NCBI RefSeq assembly: GCF_002549775.1
Contig: NZ_NMTR01000021.1
Location: 1-64,000, forward strand
Reading direction: 5' to 3'
DNA length: 64,000 nt
DNA from: Faecalibacterium langellae
GTDB taxonomy: Bacteria; Bacillota; Clostridia; Oscillospirales; Ruminococcaceae
Below are positions 51,606-60,019 of the stretch, one piece after another. Within the stretch, counting starts at the first letter, position 1, and the number at the start of each line of letters is the position of its first letter. A program made the translations under genes and the position numbers. Below the pieces are notes generated by a model. That model saw only the letters and a list, made by a program, of their open reading frames with translations, searched no databases and had not been told where the DNA came from.

Positions 51606-52085
51606 TTACTCTGCGCAAAGTTTCTGCGCGTTCTCAGCAACGGGCAGGAGAAGGGCTTCGTCCCAGTCCTCGGCCAGGGTGAACAGCACCTGATAAATGG
51701 CGGTCTGCGCTTCGCCGCGGGGGTGGCGCTGCGCCAGAGAAAAGGCAGCGGAAAGCATCTGCAGCTTCAGGGGGCGGATGGGCTCCGGCGCGCTCCACAG
51801 CCGGGCAAGGTCATAGTCGTTTGTGTTGCCGCAGGGCATGGCGCAGCTGGCGCAATTGGGAGCCACCGCGTGCTTTTCGGCGCGGACGATGGAAAGCATC
51901 CGTGCAAGTTTTTCTTCCGGTGCATCCGGCTGCGCGGCAAGGCGCAGACCGGCGTTCAGCACCTCGTCCGTATTGACGGTCTTGGGTTCGCTTGTGGTGG
52001 CGCGGGCAAGGCCGACGAGGGCACCGAGAAGGGTGTCTCTTGCCTGCTGGGCGCTGGTGACAGGGGCTTTTAAAAGTTCAGGCAT
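51606..52085 (-). CDS. Hypothetical protein with CxxCxxxC motif
   Basis: 159 aa, mostly helical. A cysteine cluster NCASCAMPCGN near the middle could bind an iron-sulfur cluster or zinc, followed by a Leu-rich helix. No family is recognised. ATG 52085 follows AAAGGAA; the frame is open further upstream without an obvious start site. Confidence 0.65.
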   Translation of the reverse strand: MPELLKAPVTSAQQARDTLLGALVGLARATTSEPKTVNTDEVLNAGLRLAAQPDAPEEKLARMLSIVRAEKHAVAPNCASCAMPCGNTNDYDLARLWSAPEPIRPLKLQMLSAAFSLAQRHPRGEAQTAIYQVLFTLAEDWDEALLLPVAENAQKLCAE

Positions 52086-52154
52086 GGGCAGTTCCTTTCC
52101 ATGAATGTTTCTGCGGAAAGTATAGCCGATTTTCCTTCCGTTTACAAGACAAAC

Positions 52155-52179
52155 AAAAAGTCCCCTCTTTCGAGGGGAC
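52155..52179 (-). terminator. Terminator of the nan operon
   Basis: Minus strand GTCCCCTC-GAAA-GAGGGGAC followed by five T, 16 bases after the last nan-operon stop. Confidence 0.85.
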
Positions 52180-52194
52180 AAAAGTTTGCCTTTA

Positions 52195-52833
52195 TCAGAT
52201 CAGTTCAGGCACCTTTGCGGCCAACAGCTCTGCCAGCTGCGCATGACCCTTCCGGGTCAGGTGCATGAAGTCCACCTGGTTGAACTCGCAGTTCTTCGCG
52301 TCGAGGAAGTGCACGCCCTGCCGCTCGCAGATGATGCGGAACTGCTCGGCCACACCGGCCGACTTCTCCACACAGCCGTCGCCCATCACAGCGTCGTGGA
52401 AGCCTGCGCCGATGGGAGGAGGTGCCACCACCAGAATGTTGGGCTGCTTGGTGCCCCAGCAGTCCACGCTCTTGGCCTTGAGGATGAGCCGCTCCATGCC
52501 CACCGCGATGCAGGCGGCGTTGGCACCAAAGCGCTCCTTCACATCGTTGGTGCCCAGCATGATGATGAGCAGGTCGATGACCTCGTGGCTCTTGAGCAGG
52601 GCATAAATGGCGCTGAGGGCGTCCATGGACTCGTGGATGGGGTCCACGAACACAGTGGTGCGGCCGGAAAGGCCTTCCTCGGTGACAAGATACTCGTCGC
52701 CCAGCGCCTTCTGCAGGCGGCAGGTCCAGCGCTCGTCCTCGTTGAAGCGGATGCCGTGGTCGGCGCAGTCATTGGGGTCAGCACAATAGCCGTGGGTGTT
52801 GGAATCACCCAGGCAGAGGATATGGGTTTTCAT
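52195..52833 (-). CDS. SGNH/GDSL hydrolase, possible sialate O-acetylesterase
   Basis: 212-aa esterase of the flavodoxin-like SGNH fold, no signal peptide. Block I LCLGDSNTHGY (nucleophile Ser), block III LGTNDVKERF and block V FMHLTRKGH with the catalytic His. ATG 52833 follows AAAGGAG. Its place at the end of the sialic-acid operon suggests removal of O-acetyl groups from sialic acid or its derivatives; that is inference from context. Confidence 0.85.
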   Translation of the reverse strand: MKTHILCLGDSNTHGYCADPNDCADHGIRFNEDERWTCRLQKALGDEYLVTEEGLSGRTTVFVDPIHESMDALSAIYALLKSHEVIDLLIIMLGTNDVKERFGANAACIAVGMERLILKAKSVDCWGTKQPNILVVAPPPIGAGFHDAVMGDGCVEKSAGVAEQFRIICERQGVHFLDAKNCEFNQVDFMHLTRKGHAQLAELLAAKVPELI

Positions 52834-52839
52834 AAGCAA

Positions 52840-53769
52840 TTACTCCTTTTCCATCGTCTGTTTGAAGTAGTAGACAGCGCCCACCATACCGGCGTCGTTG
52901 TGCAGCTGTGCGGCGCGAAGTTCCAGCCCCTCGGCAAAGGCGGGCATCACCGAGGCCTTGACCTTGGCCGCAATCGGGTCGATGAGCAGCTTCTGCTGGG
53001 CGCTCACACCGCCGCCAATGAGAATGAGCTGCGGGTTGAAGATGTGCACCATGCCGGCAAGGCCCTGCGCAATTTCATCCGTCCAGTCGTCCAGCAGGGC
53101 CAGCACGGTTTTATCGCCCGCTTCGGCCGCAGCGAAAATGGCGCGGCCGTCTACAAGGGCCGGGTCCCTCTCTTTGGCAGCACGCACCAGTGCGGTGGTG
53201 GCTGCATAGCGCTCCCAGCAGCCGGTGGCACCGCAGGTGCAGGGCACGCCGTCCAGTGCGTGGGTGCGGTAGTGGCCCAGCTCACCGCCAAGGCCCCGGG
53301 CACCTTCCAGCAGACGGCCGCCGGTGAGGATGCCGCCGCCCACGCCGGTGCCGAGGGTCACGCCGATGACGTCGGTATAGCCTTTCGCACCGCCGACCCA
53401 CACCTCACCCAGCGTCATGCAGTTGGCGTCGTTGGCCACGGTGACCGGCAGGCCGAAGTCTTCTTCCAGTGCGGCCTTGATGGGGCTGCCGATGTAATGC
53501 GGGAAGTTGCCGCAGGTGCCGACGACCATGCCCTTGCGGCTGTCGATCTGGCCGGTGGCCGAAACGCCGATGCCGGTGAGGCTTTCCACCGGGACGTTCT
53601 GGGCGGTCAAAAACTCTTTGGCGGCTTTGCGCACGGTGGTGAGGACGGGCGTCTCGTAGCCGTCAAAGCTGACGCTCGCTTCGCCTTTTGCCAGCACCTT
53701 GCCGGTTTCATCCACAATGCCCAGCTTGGCGGACGTGCCGCCGATGTCAATGCCAAAATACTGTTTCAT
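52840..53769 (-). CDS. nanK: ROK family sugar kinase, probable N-acetylmannosamine kinase
   Basis: 309-aa kinase. ATP-binding DIGGTSAKLGIVD at 8-20, catalytic NDANCMTLGE, and the ROK zinc site GHYRTHALDGVPCTCGATGCWE. No N-terminal helix-turn-helix, so a kinase rather than a repressor. Between nanE and the esterase, its likely substrate is ManNAc, the product of NanA, giving ManNAc-6-P for NanE. Sequence alone would also allow glucose. Confidence 0.85.
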   Translation of the reverse strand: MKQYFGIDIGGTSAKLGIVDETGKVLAKGEASVSFDGYETPVLTTVRKAAKEFLTAQNVPVESLTGIGVSATGQIDSRKGMVVGTCGNFPHYIGSPIKAALEEDFGLPVTVANDANCMTLGEVWVGGAKGYTDVIGVTLGTGVGGGILTGGRLLEGARGLGGELGHYRTHALDGVPCTCGATGCWERYAATTALVRAAKERDPALVDGRAIFAAAEAGDKTVLALLDDWTDEIAQGLAGMVHIFNPQLILIGGGVSAQQKLLIDPIAAKVKASVMPAFAEGLELRAAQLHNDAGMVGAVYYFKQTMEKE

Positions 53770-53782
53770 GCAGCGTTCTCCG

Positions 53783-54487
53783 TTACTTGTTCATGGCGTT
53801 GATGGCACCGGTGAAGCGGGCCGTGATCTCCGCCGGGCGGGTGATGGCACCGCCCACCACCAGCGCAAAGGCACCGGCTTCCAGCGCCTTGACCGCCTGC
53901 TCCGGGTAGTGGATGTGGCCCTCGGCAATGATCTTGGCCGGGCACTCGGTGGCCAGCTTGTGCACAAAGTCAAAGTCGATGTCGTCGATGCCCTGGGTCT
54001 CCGGCGTATAGCCGCGCATGGTGGTGCCCACAAAGTCGGCACCGGCCTCGGCGCAGAGCATGGCGTTCTCAAAGTTGTCGCAGTCCGCCATCACCAGCTG
54101 GTCGGGGTACTTGGCCTTGACGGCGCGGATGAACTGGGCGGAGGTGGAGCCGTCCGGGCGCAGGGCACCGGTGCCCTGCACGGCAAGGATATCCACCCCG
54201 CAGGCCACCAGCTCGTCCACTTCCTTCATGGTGACGGTGATGTACATGGGGGTGCCGGGGTAGTCCTTTTTGATGATGCCGATGACCGGCAGGTCCACCA
54301 CCTGCTTGATCTGGGTGATATCCCGCACGGTGTTGGCGCGGATGCCCACAGCTCCGCTCATGGCGGCAGCTTTTGCCATCAGAGGCATCACGCCGCCCTC
54401 TTTCGTGTAGAGCGGTTCGGTCTCCAATGCCTGACAGGAGACGATCAGACCGCCTTTGATCTGAGCAAACAGTTTTTCCTTATCCAT
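53783..54487 (-). CDS. nanE: N-acetylmannosamine-6-phosphate 2-epimerase
   Basis: 234-aa TIM-barrel enzyme that converts ManNAc-6-P to GlcNAc-6-P. Family marks: GGLIVSCQALETEPLY, VGIRANTVRDI, IGIIKKDYP, GVDILAVQGT, VMADCDNFENAM and ALVVGGAITRP. ATG 54487 follows GGAGGG; the upstream open frame lacks homology. Confidence 0.95.
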   Translation of the reverse strand: MDKEKLFAQIKGGLIVSCQALETEPLYTKEGGVMPLMAKAAAMSGAVGIRANTVRDITQIKQVVDLPVIGIIKKDYPGTPMYITVTMKEVDELVACGVDILAVQGTGALRPDGSTSAQFIRAVKAKYPDQLVMADCDNFENAMLCAEAGADFVGTTMRGYTPETQGIDDIDFDFVHKLATECPAKIIAEGHIHYPEQAVKALEAGAFALVVGGAITRPAEITARFTGAINAMNK

Positions 54488-54491
54488 TTTT

Positions 54492-54941
54492 TCAGCCCTC
54501 CATTTTGATCTTGACAACAGCCTTGCGCACGCCCACACAGCCGTGCTGGACAAGGCCGGGTTTGTGAAGCTCGGTGGGGAAGAACAGTACGAACCGCCCC
54601 TCGCCCAGAGCGCCGGTCACGACGCTGGCACTGTCCTGAAAACCGCAGTCGCCGGTAAACTCGCCGATCTCTTTGCCGGGAATGTTGGTGTAGCCCCAGC
54701 CCTCGCCGCCGGTGATGTCGATCTGAAGATCGGCATAGGTTTTGTGGTACTCCGGGTGGAAGCCGTGGTCGGAGTGGAGCGTGGCGTCCATCATGTTGAT
54801 AAACACGTTGTCGCCGTCCACTTCGGTGCGGCCATCCGGCAGGGCGGCAAGGTCGTGGGTCTGTAGGTAGTCAATGGCAGTGTCGAGGTTTTTGTTAAGC
54901 CCCTGATAACGTTTCAGGTGCTTCAGATCGTCGCAGATCAT
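54492..54941 (-). CDS. YhcH/YjgK/YiaL family protein, probable sialic-acid anomerase
   Basis: 149-aa cupin-like DUF386 protein. Marks: EVDGDNVFINMMDATL, HKTYADLQIDITGGE and FFPTELHKPGL with metal-binding His/Glu positions. Family members in nan operons (YhcH/NanQ) speed anomer conversion of sialic acid. ATG 54941 follows GGAGG by 7 bases; the gap to nanE is 4 bases. Confidence 0.87.
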   Translation of the reverse strand: MICDDLKHLKRYQGLNKNLDTAIDYLQTHDLAALPDGRTEVDGDNVFINMMDATLHSDHGFHPEYHKTYADLQIDITGGEGWGYTNIPGKEIGEFTGDCGFQDSASVVTGALGEGRFVLFFPTELHKPGLVQHGCVGVRKAVVKIKMEG

Positions 54942-54956
54942 GTGTGTTTCCTCCGT

Positions 54957-55012
54957 CAAAAAGAAGCGCCCGCTCTCCCCTCTGCGGCAGAGTTGGAGAG
55001 GGGCGCTGTTTG
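54957..55012 (-). terminator. Attenuator hairpin between nanA and yhcH-type gene
   Basis: Minus strand AGCGCCC...GGGCGCT with an inner CTCTCC/GGAGAG-type arm, then TCTTTTT. It would lower expression of the downstream enzymes relative to NanA. Confidence 0.65.
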
Positions 55013-55015
55013 ATT

Positions 55016-55945
55016 TTACAGTCTTGCGATGGCGGCTTCGATCATGGCCTGTGCTTCGGCAATGATGGGCTCATCGCTGGGGATCAGTCCGGGCATGGGC
55101 TCGCGCACGCCGCCCAGCTCCAGACCGTACATCCGGCGCAGAATTTCCTTCTGCACAGCGTACAGGTTGCCGTGGGCTTCGCACATCTTGTAGATGATGC
55201 GGTCGGCATCGTACTGGATGGCGCGGGCGGCTTCGATCTCGCCCTTGTTGATGTGGTCATTCATAGCCAGGTACAGCTCCGGCATGACGGCGTAGGTGCC
55301 GCCGATGCCGCCGTCTGCGCCGATGACGCGGCCGGAAACGAACTGCTCATCCGGGCCGTTGAACACCACAAAGTTGCCCTCGCCCCGGGCGGCGATGCCG
55401 GCATCCTTGAACATCTGGATGTCCTGGGTGGGCATGGAGCTGTTCTTCACAGCCACCACGTTGGGGTTCTTCAGCATCTCGTTCAGCAGGCTCATGGTCA
55501 GCGCCGTGCCTGCCAGCTGGGGGATATTGTAGATGACGAACTCGGTGTTGGGAGCCGCCGCAGACATGTCGTTCCAGTATTTGGCGATGGCGTACTCCGG
55601 CAGGTGGAAGTAGATGGGCGGGATGGATGCGATGGCGTCCACGCCCACGCTCTCGGCATGGCGGGCCAGTTCGACACTGTCGGCGGTGTTGTTGCAGCCG
55701 ACATGGGCAATGACGGTCAGCTTGCCTTTGGCTTCGCTCATGACGGCTTCCAGCACAGCCTTGCGCTCATCCACATGCTGGTAGATGCACTCGCCGGAGG
55801 AACCGCCCACATACACGCCCTTGACGCCCTTGGCGATCAGGTGGCGGGTGAGAGCCTTGACACCCTCGGTGGAAATGTTGCCCTCTGCGTCGTAGCAGGC
55901 GTAGAAAGCAGGAATAACACCCTGGTATTTCGTAATGTCTTTCAT
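55016..55945 (-). CDS. nanA: N-acetylneuraminate lyase
   Basis: 309-aa class I aldolase that splits sialic acid into ManNAc and pyruvate. Pyruvate-binding GSSGE at 48-52, catalytic Tyr139 in FVIYNIP and Schiff-base Lys167 in VAVKNSS. Length and the NanA-type QLAGTALT segment favour NanA over dihydrodipicolinate synthase, and the neighbours agree. Confidence 0.92.
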   Translation of the reverse strand: MKDITKYQGVIPAFYACYDAEGNISTEGVKALTRHLIAKGVKGVYVGGSSGECIYQHVDERKAVLEAVMSEAKGKLTVIAHVGCNNTADSVELARHAESVGVDAIASIPPIYFHLPEYAIAKYWNDMSAAAPNTEFVIYNIPQLAGTALTMSLLNEMLKNPNVVAVKNSSMPTQDIQMFKDAGIAARGEGNFVVFNGPDEQFVSGRVIGADGGIGGTYAVMPELYLAMNDHINKGEIEAARAIQYDADRIIYKMCEAHGNLYAVQKEILRRMYGLELGGVREPMPGLIPSDEPIIAEAQAMIEAAIARL

Positions 55946-56170
55946 GATTCACCCTTCTTTGCAATAATTCATTAAGCTTTGTATGCATTTTGAACGGGAA
56001 ATAATGGGGTCCTCTTGCGGTGCCCTGCGTCTGCAAGGCCCTTGGTGCGGGCCTTGCATCCTGCAGACCGCGGAGCCAAAAATTGCTCCCTGTACTCCCC
56101 TTTTTGTCACTTGCGTGACATCTTCCCCCGGAGCGGGGGAAGTCTTTGCTCGCAGGCGGCGGTCGGGATT
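55946..56170. other. Intergenic hairpin-rich gap within the nan operon
   Basis: 225 bases without a gene. One hairpin pairs GTCTGCAAGGCCC with GGGCCTTGCA...GCAGAC. Another reads CTTCCCCCGGAGCGGGGGAAG. Both lie between the permease and nanA genes and may tune read-through or be small repeats. Confidence 0.55.
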
Positions 56171-57148
56171 TTAGCCCTTGACAGCACCCATTGCGATGCC
56201 CTTGGTGAAGTACTTCTGGAAAATGAGGAAGATGATGATGATGGGCACAGCAGCCAGCGCGGCACCGGCCATGATCAGGCCGAAGTCGGTACTGTTCTCT
56301 GCCTGCAGCTTTGCGATGCCCAGCGAGATGGTCAGGTTGCTGGTGCTGGACAGCATGATCAACTGCATGAAGTAGTCGTTCCAGCTGTTGATGAAGGTGA
56401 AGATAGCCAGTGCGCCGATGCCCGGCTTGACCATGGGCAGCACGATCTTGACGAAGGTGCGGGCCTCGCTGGCACCGTCGATGCGGGCGGCTTCCAGCAT
56501 CTCCGTGGGGATGCCCTCACTGAACTGCTTCATCAGGAATACGCCGAAAGGCCAGCCCACGATGGGGAAAATGACGGCCCAGATGGTGTTGTACAGGTTC
56601 AGGCTGCTCATTTCGCGCAGCAGGGGGATCAGGATGACCTGCTTGGGCAGAGCCATTGCACACACGATGAGGGTGAACAGCAGCTTACGGCCCACAAAAC
56701 GCTTCTTTGCCAGTGCATAGCCTGCCATGGCGGCGGTGATGCAGGTGAGGATCATGGACATGACGGCCATGAACACGGTGTTCACCATCCAGCGGATGGC
56801 GGCAGGCACGGTGGGGCCCACCAAGAAGTAGATGGGCTCGCCGTCGGCGCTGAAGTGACTGCCGAAGGGCACGGCCAGCTGCCACAGCGGCGCGCTCTTG
56901 CCGGCAAACAGCTTCTGGTAGTTGGTCAGCACCCATTTATCCGGCCACCACACCGGGGTGGTGGAGTTGATGGCTGCGCCGGTCTTGAAGGAACCGGTGA
57001 TGATCCAGTACAGCGGGAAGGCGAACAGCACCGCAAGGATGCTGATGAGGATGATGGCCAGAATGGCATAGGCGCTCATCTTCTTGAGCTTGCTGGGGTG
57101 ACGCTTCAACGGTTTCTGCTTTTTTGCAGCGGCTGCATTTGCACTCAT
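56171..57148 (-). CDS. Carbohydrate ABC transporter permease, MalG type
   Basis: 325 aa, six membrane helices. The N terminus is Lys-rich and cytoplasmic; the EAA loop MLEAARIDGASEARTFVKIVLPMVKPG contacts the ATPase. No ATPase gene is in the operon, so a shared MsmK/MalK-type ATPase elsewhere is expected, as is common for CUT1 systems in Firmicutes. It follows the MalF-type permease by 15 bases. Confidence 0.94.
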   Translation of the reverse strand: MSANAAAAKKQKPLKRHPSKLKKMSAYAILAIILISILAVLFAFPLYWIITGSFKTGAAINSTTPVWWPDKWVLTNYQKLFAGKSAPLWQLAVPFGSHFSADGEPIYFLVGPTVPAAIRWMVNTVFMAVMSMILTCITAAMAGYALAKKRFVGRKLLFTLIVCAMALPKQVILIPLLREMSSLNLYNTIWAVIFPIVGWPFGVFLMKQFSEGIPTEMLEAARIDGASEARTFVKIVLPMVKPGIGALAIFTFINSWNDYFMQLIMLSSTSNLTISLGIAKLQAENSTDFGLIMAGAALAAVPIIIIFLIFQKYFTKGIAMGAVKG

Positions 57149-57163
57149 TGCCCGGCACCTCCT

Positions 57164-58117
57164 TTAATTATCCTGGTTGCCCAGCTTGAACTGGACAGCC
57201 GACAGAATGGCGATGATGACCGCCAGCACCACGCCCATGGCGTTGCCGTAGCCGTAGCGGTACAGCTTGAAGGCGGTGTAGTAGATGTAGTACATAATGG
57301 TATCGGTGCTGTGGTTGGGGCCGCCGGAAGTCAGCAGCTGGATCAGCGCAAAGCACTGGAAGGAGTTGATGGTGGTAATGACCAGAATGTACAGGGTGGT
57401 GGGCATGATGGCAGGCCACTTGATCTTCCAGAAGCACTGGAAGTCGTTGGCACCGTCCACTTCGGCGGCTTCCACGATGGACTGATCCACATTGCCCAGA
57501 GCCGAGACGTACAGCACGATGGGCTGACCGACGGAAGTCGTCAGCAGAATGAGGATGATGCAGCCCAGTGCAAACCGCTCGTCACCCAGCCAGTTGATGT
57601 TTTTGTCGATGATGCCGAGGGTCTTGCCCAGGTAGTTGAAGATGCCGTAGTAGTTGTTGTACATCCACTTCCACACCACCGTGACGGCCACCGAGCCGGT
57701 GACAACGGGCAGGTAGAACACACAACGGAACAGGCTCGTGGCCCACTCGGGCAGGTCTACGATGGCGGAGGAGACCCACAGCGAGAAGATGCAGGTGATG
57801 GGCACCGAGACCACCACGATGATGATGGTGTTCTTCAATGCACCGAGGAAGATGGGGTCGGTGAACAGCTCTTTGTAGTTTGCCAGACCCACAAAGACAT
57901 CGGCGCGGTTCATGGTGGAGTCAAAGAAGCTGGTCACCACGCACAGCACCATGGGGTAAATGACGAAGCCCAAAAAGAAGATCAGGCTGGGCAGCAGGAA
58001 GCAATAGGAAGCAAAGGTCTCGCGCCGGACCAGCGCACTGCTGCGCTTTGGCTCCTTGATCGCCGTTTTTGCAGCCAAGAAAATCACCAATCCTTTCGAT
58101 TGCAGCGTTTTTTTCAC
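57164..58117 (-). CDS. Carbohydrate ABC transporter permease, MalF type
   Basis: 317 aa as annotated, six helices, EAA loop IVEAAEVDGANDFQCFWKIKWPAIMP. The start is uncertain. GTG 58117 has GGAGGGG upstream, but that site lies in the hairpin at 58125-58151. GTG 58087 or TTG 58078 with AAAGGA would give a shorter protein beginning near AAKTAIKEP. It forms the translocation pore with the MalG-type protein. Confidence 0.93.
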   Translation of the reverse strand: MKKTLQSKGLVIFLAAKTAIKEPKRSSALVRRETFASYCFLLPSLIFFLGFVIYPMVLCVVTSFFDSTMNRADVFVGLANYKELFTDPIFLGALKNTIIIVVVSVPITCIFSLWVSSAIVDLPEWATSLFRCVFYLPVVTGSVAVTVVWKWMYNNYYGIFNYLGKTLGIIDKNINWLGDERFALGCIILILLTTSVGQPIVLYVSALGNVDQSIVEAAEVDGANDFQCFWKIKWPAIMPTTLYILVITTINSFQCFALIQLLTSGGPNHSTDTIMYYIYYTAFKLYRYGYGNAMGVVLAVIIAILSAVQFKLGNQDN

Positions 58118-58151
58118 AAATAAAGCCCCTCCCTCACCCGGAGGAAGGGGC
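58118..58151 (-). terminator. Attenuator hairpin between binding protein and permeases
   Basis: Minus strand GCCCCTTCCTC pairs with GAGGGAGGGGC (one mismatch), then TTTATTT. It probably gives excess binding protein over permease. Confidence 0.65.
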
Positions 58152-58192
58152 ACGGTTCAGTTTTTGATCGAATGATTCAGCTCAAAGAGCGC

Positions 58193-59554
58193 TTATGCCT
58201 CGGCAGCAGCGGCTGCGTTTGCGTTGTCCACGAAGGTCTGAACGGCAGTGGTGACGTCCTCGCCGGTGCCAACGCGCTGCAGCATGTTCCACCACTCGGT
58301 ACGAGCGGTTGCCCAGCCCGGAGTGATCTGGTAGTAGTCGCCCAGATAGTTCATGAACTTGCTGTACTCGCTCATGATCTCGTTGCCTGCGTAGATGTCG
58401 CCCACGCTGGTGCGGACCGGGAAGTAGGTGGAAGCCAGCACGCTGTCCTTGACCTGATCGGGGTCGGCAGCGATGAAGTCGATGAAGGTCTTGGCGGCTT
58501 CGATCTTGGCCTCGTCGCCGTTATCGAAGATGCCGAAGCCCCAGATGCCGCCGCACAGCTTCGGGTCGCCGCTCTCGGTGGGGAAGGCCATGGGGAAGAT
58601 CTCGTCGCCGGAGTTGGTCAGGCCGGCGTCGTTGTTGTCGGTGTTCATCTGCTGTGCGATGTTCCAGCAGAAAGCCATCTGCAGGGTGCCGTTGCGGAAC
58701 AGGGTGATCTCCTCGCCGCCGTTGATGGAAGCGTCGAAGTTGATGCCGTCGGCGTCGTACAGAGCCTGAATGGCCTTGATGTTCTCGGGGGAATCCGCAG
58801 TGTACTTGGTGTGGGCTGCATCGGTAAAGGTGCCGCCGTACATGTTGTTGATGATGGCGCGGGTGCCCTGGTCGCCGCCCTGGCCGCTGCAGTAGATGGC
58901 TGCCACGTTCTCGTAGCCGCCCTTGTACAGTGCGTCAACGGTCTTCAGGAAGCCGTCGGTGCTCCAGGTGTGCTTGTCGGTGTCGATGTACTGGTCTGCG
59001 CCCACTTCCTTGACCTTGGTCATGTTCACGGCCATGCAGTGTGCGGTCATGCACAGGGGATACTCGTAGTAGTCACCGGCGTCGTTCTTGCAGGCAGACT
59101 CAACGGACTCGTAGATGTCCTTCTTGGCGTCGTCGGTCCACAGATCGTTCAGCGGAGCCATAACGCCCTTTGCGCCCCAGTTGGCCACCAGACGCTCGGG
59201 ACCTTCCATGATCAGGTCGGGTGCGCTGCCGCCCTCGATGGCGGTGTTCACCTGGTCGTCGCCGTTGGTGTAGTCCAGGTACTCCACGGTGACCTTGATG
59301 TCGGGGTACTTTGCGTTGAAGCTGGAGATCAGGCCCTGAACGGTGTCGTCATTGCCCCAGCCGCCGATGGGGTAGGTCCACAGCTTGATGCTGGCTGCGC
59401 CGCCTGCAGTCTCAGAAGCTGCCGTGCTTGCGGCGGTGGAGGAAGCGGCGGTAGAAGTGGAAGCGGAAGAACCACCGCAGGCAGCCAGAGCACCGGCTGC
59501 ACCCAGAACGCCAGCGGCCTTCAGGAACGAACGGCGGGAAATACAGTTTTTCAT
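58193..59554 (-). CDS. Extracellular sugar-binding lipoprotein (SBP family 1)
   Basis: 453-aa receptor. The signal has a twin-arginine-like ISRRSFLKAAG and lipobox LAAC, followed by a Ser/Thr/Ala linker. Mature features: IKLWTYPIGGWGND, FNAKYPDIKVTVEYLDYTNGDDQ and GGIWGFGIFDNGDEAK. ATG 59554 follows AAGGAG. First gene of the nan operon, so the ligand is probably sialic acid or a sialylated sugar; that is inferred from context. Confidence 0.92.
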   Translation of the reverse strand: MKNCISRRSFLKAAGVLGAAGALAACGGSSASTSTAASSTAASTAASETAGGAASIKLWTYPIGGWGNDDTVQGLISSFNAKYPDIKVTVEYLDYTNGDDQVNTAIEGGSAPDLIMEGPERLVANWGAKGVMAPLNDLWTDDAKKDIYESVESACKNDAGDYYEYPLCMTAHCMAVNMTKVKEVGADQYIDTDKHTWSTDGFLKTVDALYKGGYENVAAIYCSGQGGDQGTRAIINNMYGGTFTDAAHTKYTADSPENIKAIQALYDADGINFDASINGGEEITLFRNGTLQMAFCWNIAQQMNTDNNDAGLTNSGDEIFPMAFPTESGDPKLCGGIWGFGIFDNGDEAKIEAAKTFIDFIAADPDQVKDSVLASTYFPVRTSVGDIYAGNEIMSEYSKFMNYLGDYYQITPGWATARTEWWNMLQRVGTGEDVTTAVQTFVDNANAAAAAEA

Positions 59555-59629
59555 AATGGTTTTCTCCTTCGCATTCAATGCTTCACATTGTGGCGGCCTG
59601 CCGTGCCAGCAGCCGCTCTTGATGGCTCT

Positions 59630-59658
59630 ATTATAGAAAAATATTTTCATTTTGTCCA
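59630..59658 (-). promoter_or_regulatory. nan operon promoter
   Basis: Minus strand TGGACA (59653-59658), a 17-base spacer and a perfect TATAAT (59630-59635), about 75 bases before the binding-protein gene. Confidence 0.75.
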
Positions 59659-59740
59659 TTTGCGCTTTTCATAAGTTTTCAGAATGGGACTGTACATCTT
59701 GCACAAAAATGTGGGATATATGTTAAAATGTCAAGAATTT

Positions 59741-59775
59741 ACCATTTTGTAACCAAAAAAATATTACAAAATGGT
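59741..59775. promoter_or_regulatory. Palindromic operator candidate for the RpiR regulator
   Basis: ACCATTTTGTAA (59741-59752) and TTACAAAATGGT (59764-59775) form a perfect 12-base inverted repeat with an 11-base centre. It lies between the divergent nan and RpiR promoters. A related half-site AACCATTTTGAAAC is near 59820. Confidence 0.6.
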
Positions 59776-59917
59776 ACAAACCCATCAAAACAGCAGTGAA
59801 AAATAATTTCGAAAAATGAAACCATTTTGAAACACTTTTTCACAAAGAGGGCCGTTTTTCTGCCAAAACTGGAAACTCTGCACAGAAGCCGGGCACAAAA
59901 TGTGGGCAATGCGTCTC

Positions 59918-59946
59918 TTGCGAAGCGCAGGCAATTCTTTTATACT
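59918..59946 (+). promoter_or_regulatory. Promoter of the RpiR-type regulator gene
   Basis: TTGCGA (59918-59923), a 17-base spacer and TATACT (59941-59946). Confidence 0.75.
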
Positions 59947-60019
59947 TTTTATAGAAGGTAAAGAACCCGGGCGGCGGGCGATTTGGGGCTGCCGCACCGG
60001 AAAAAGGGGAAAAGGAAAA

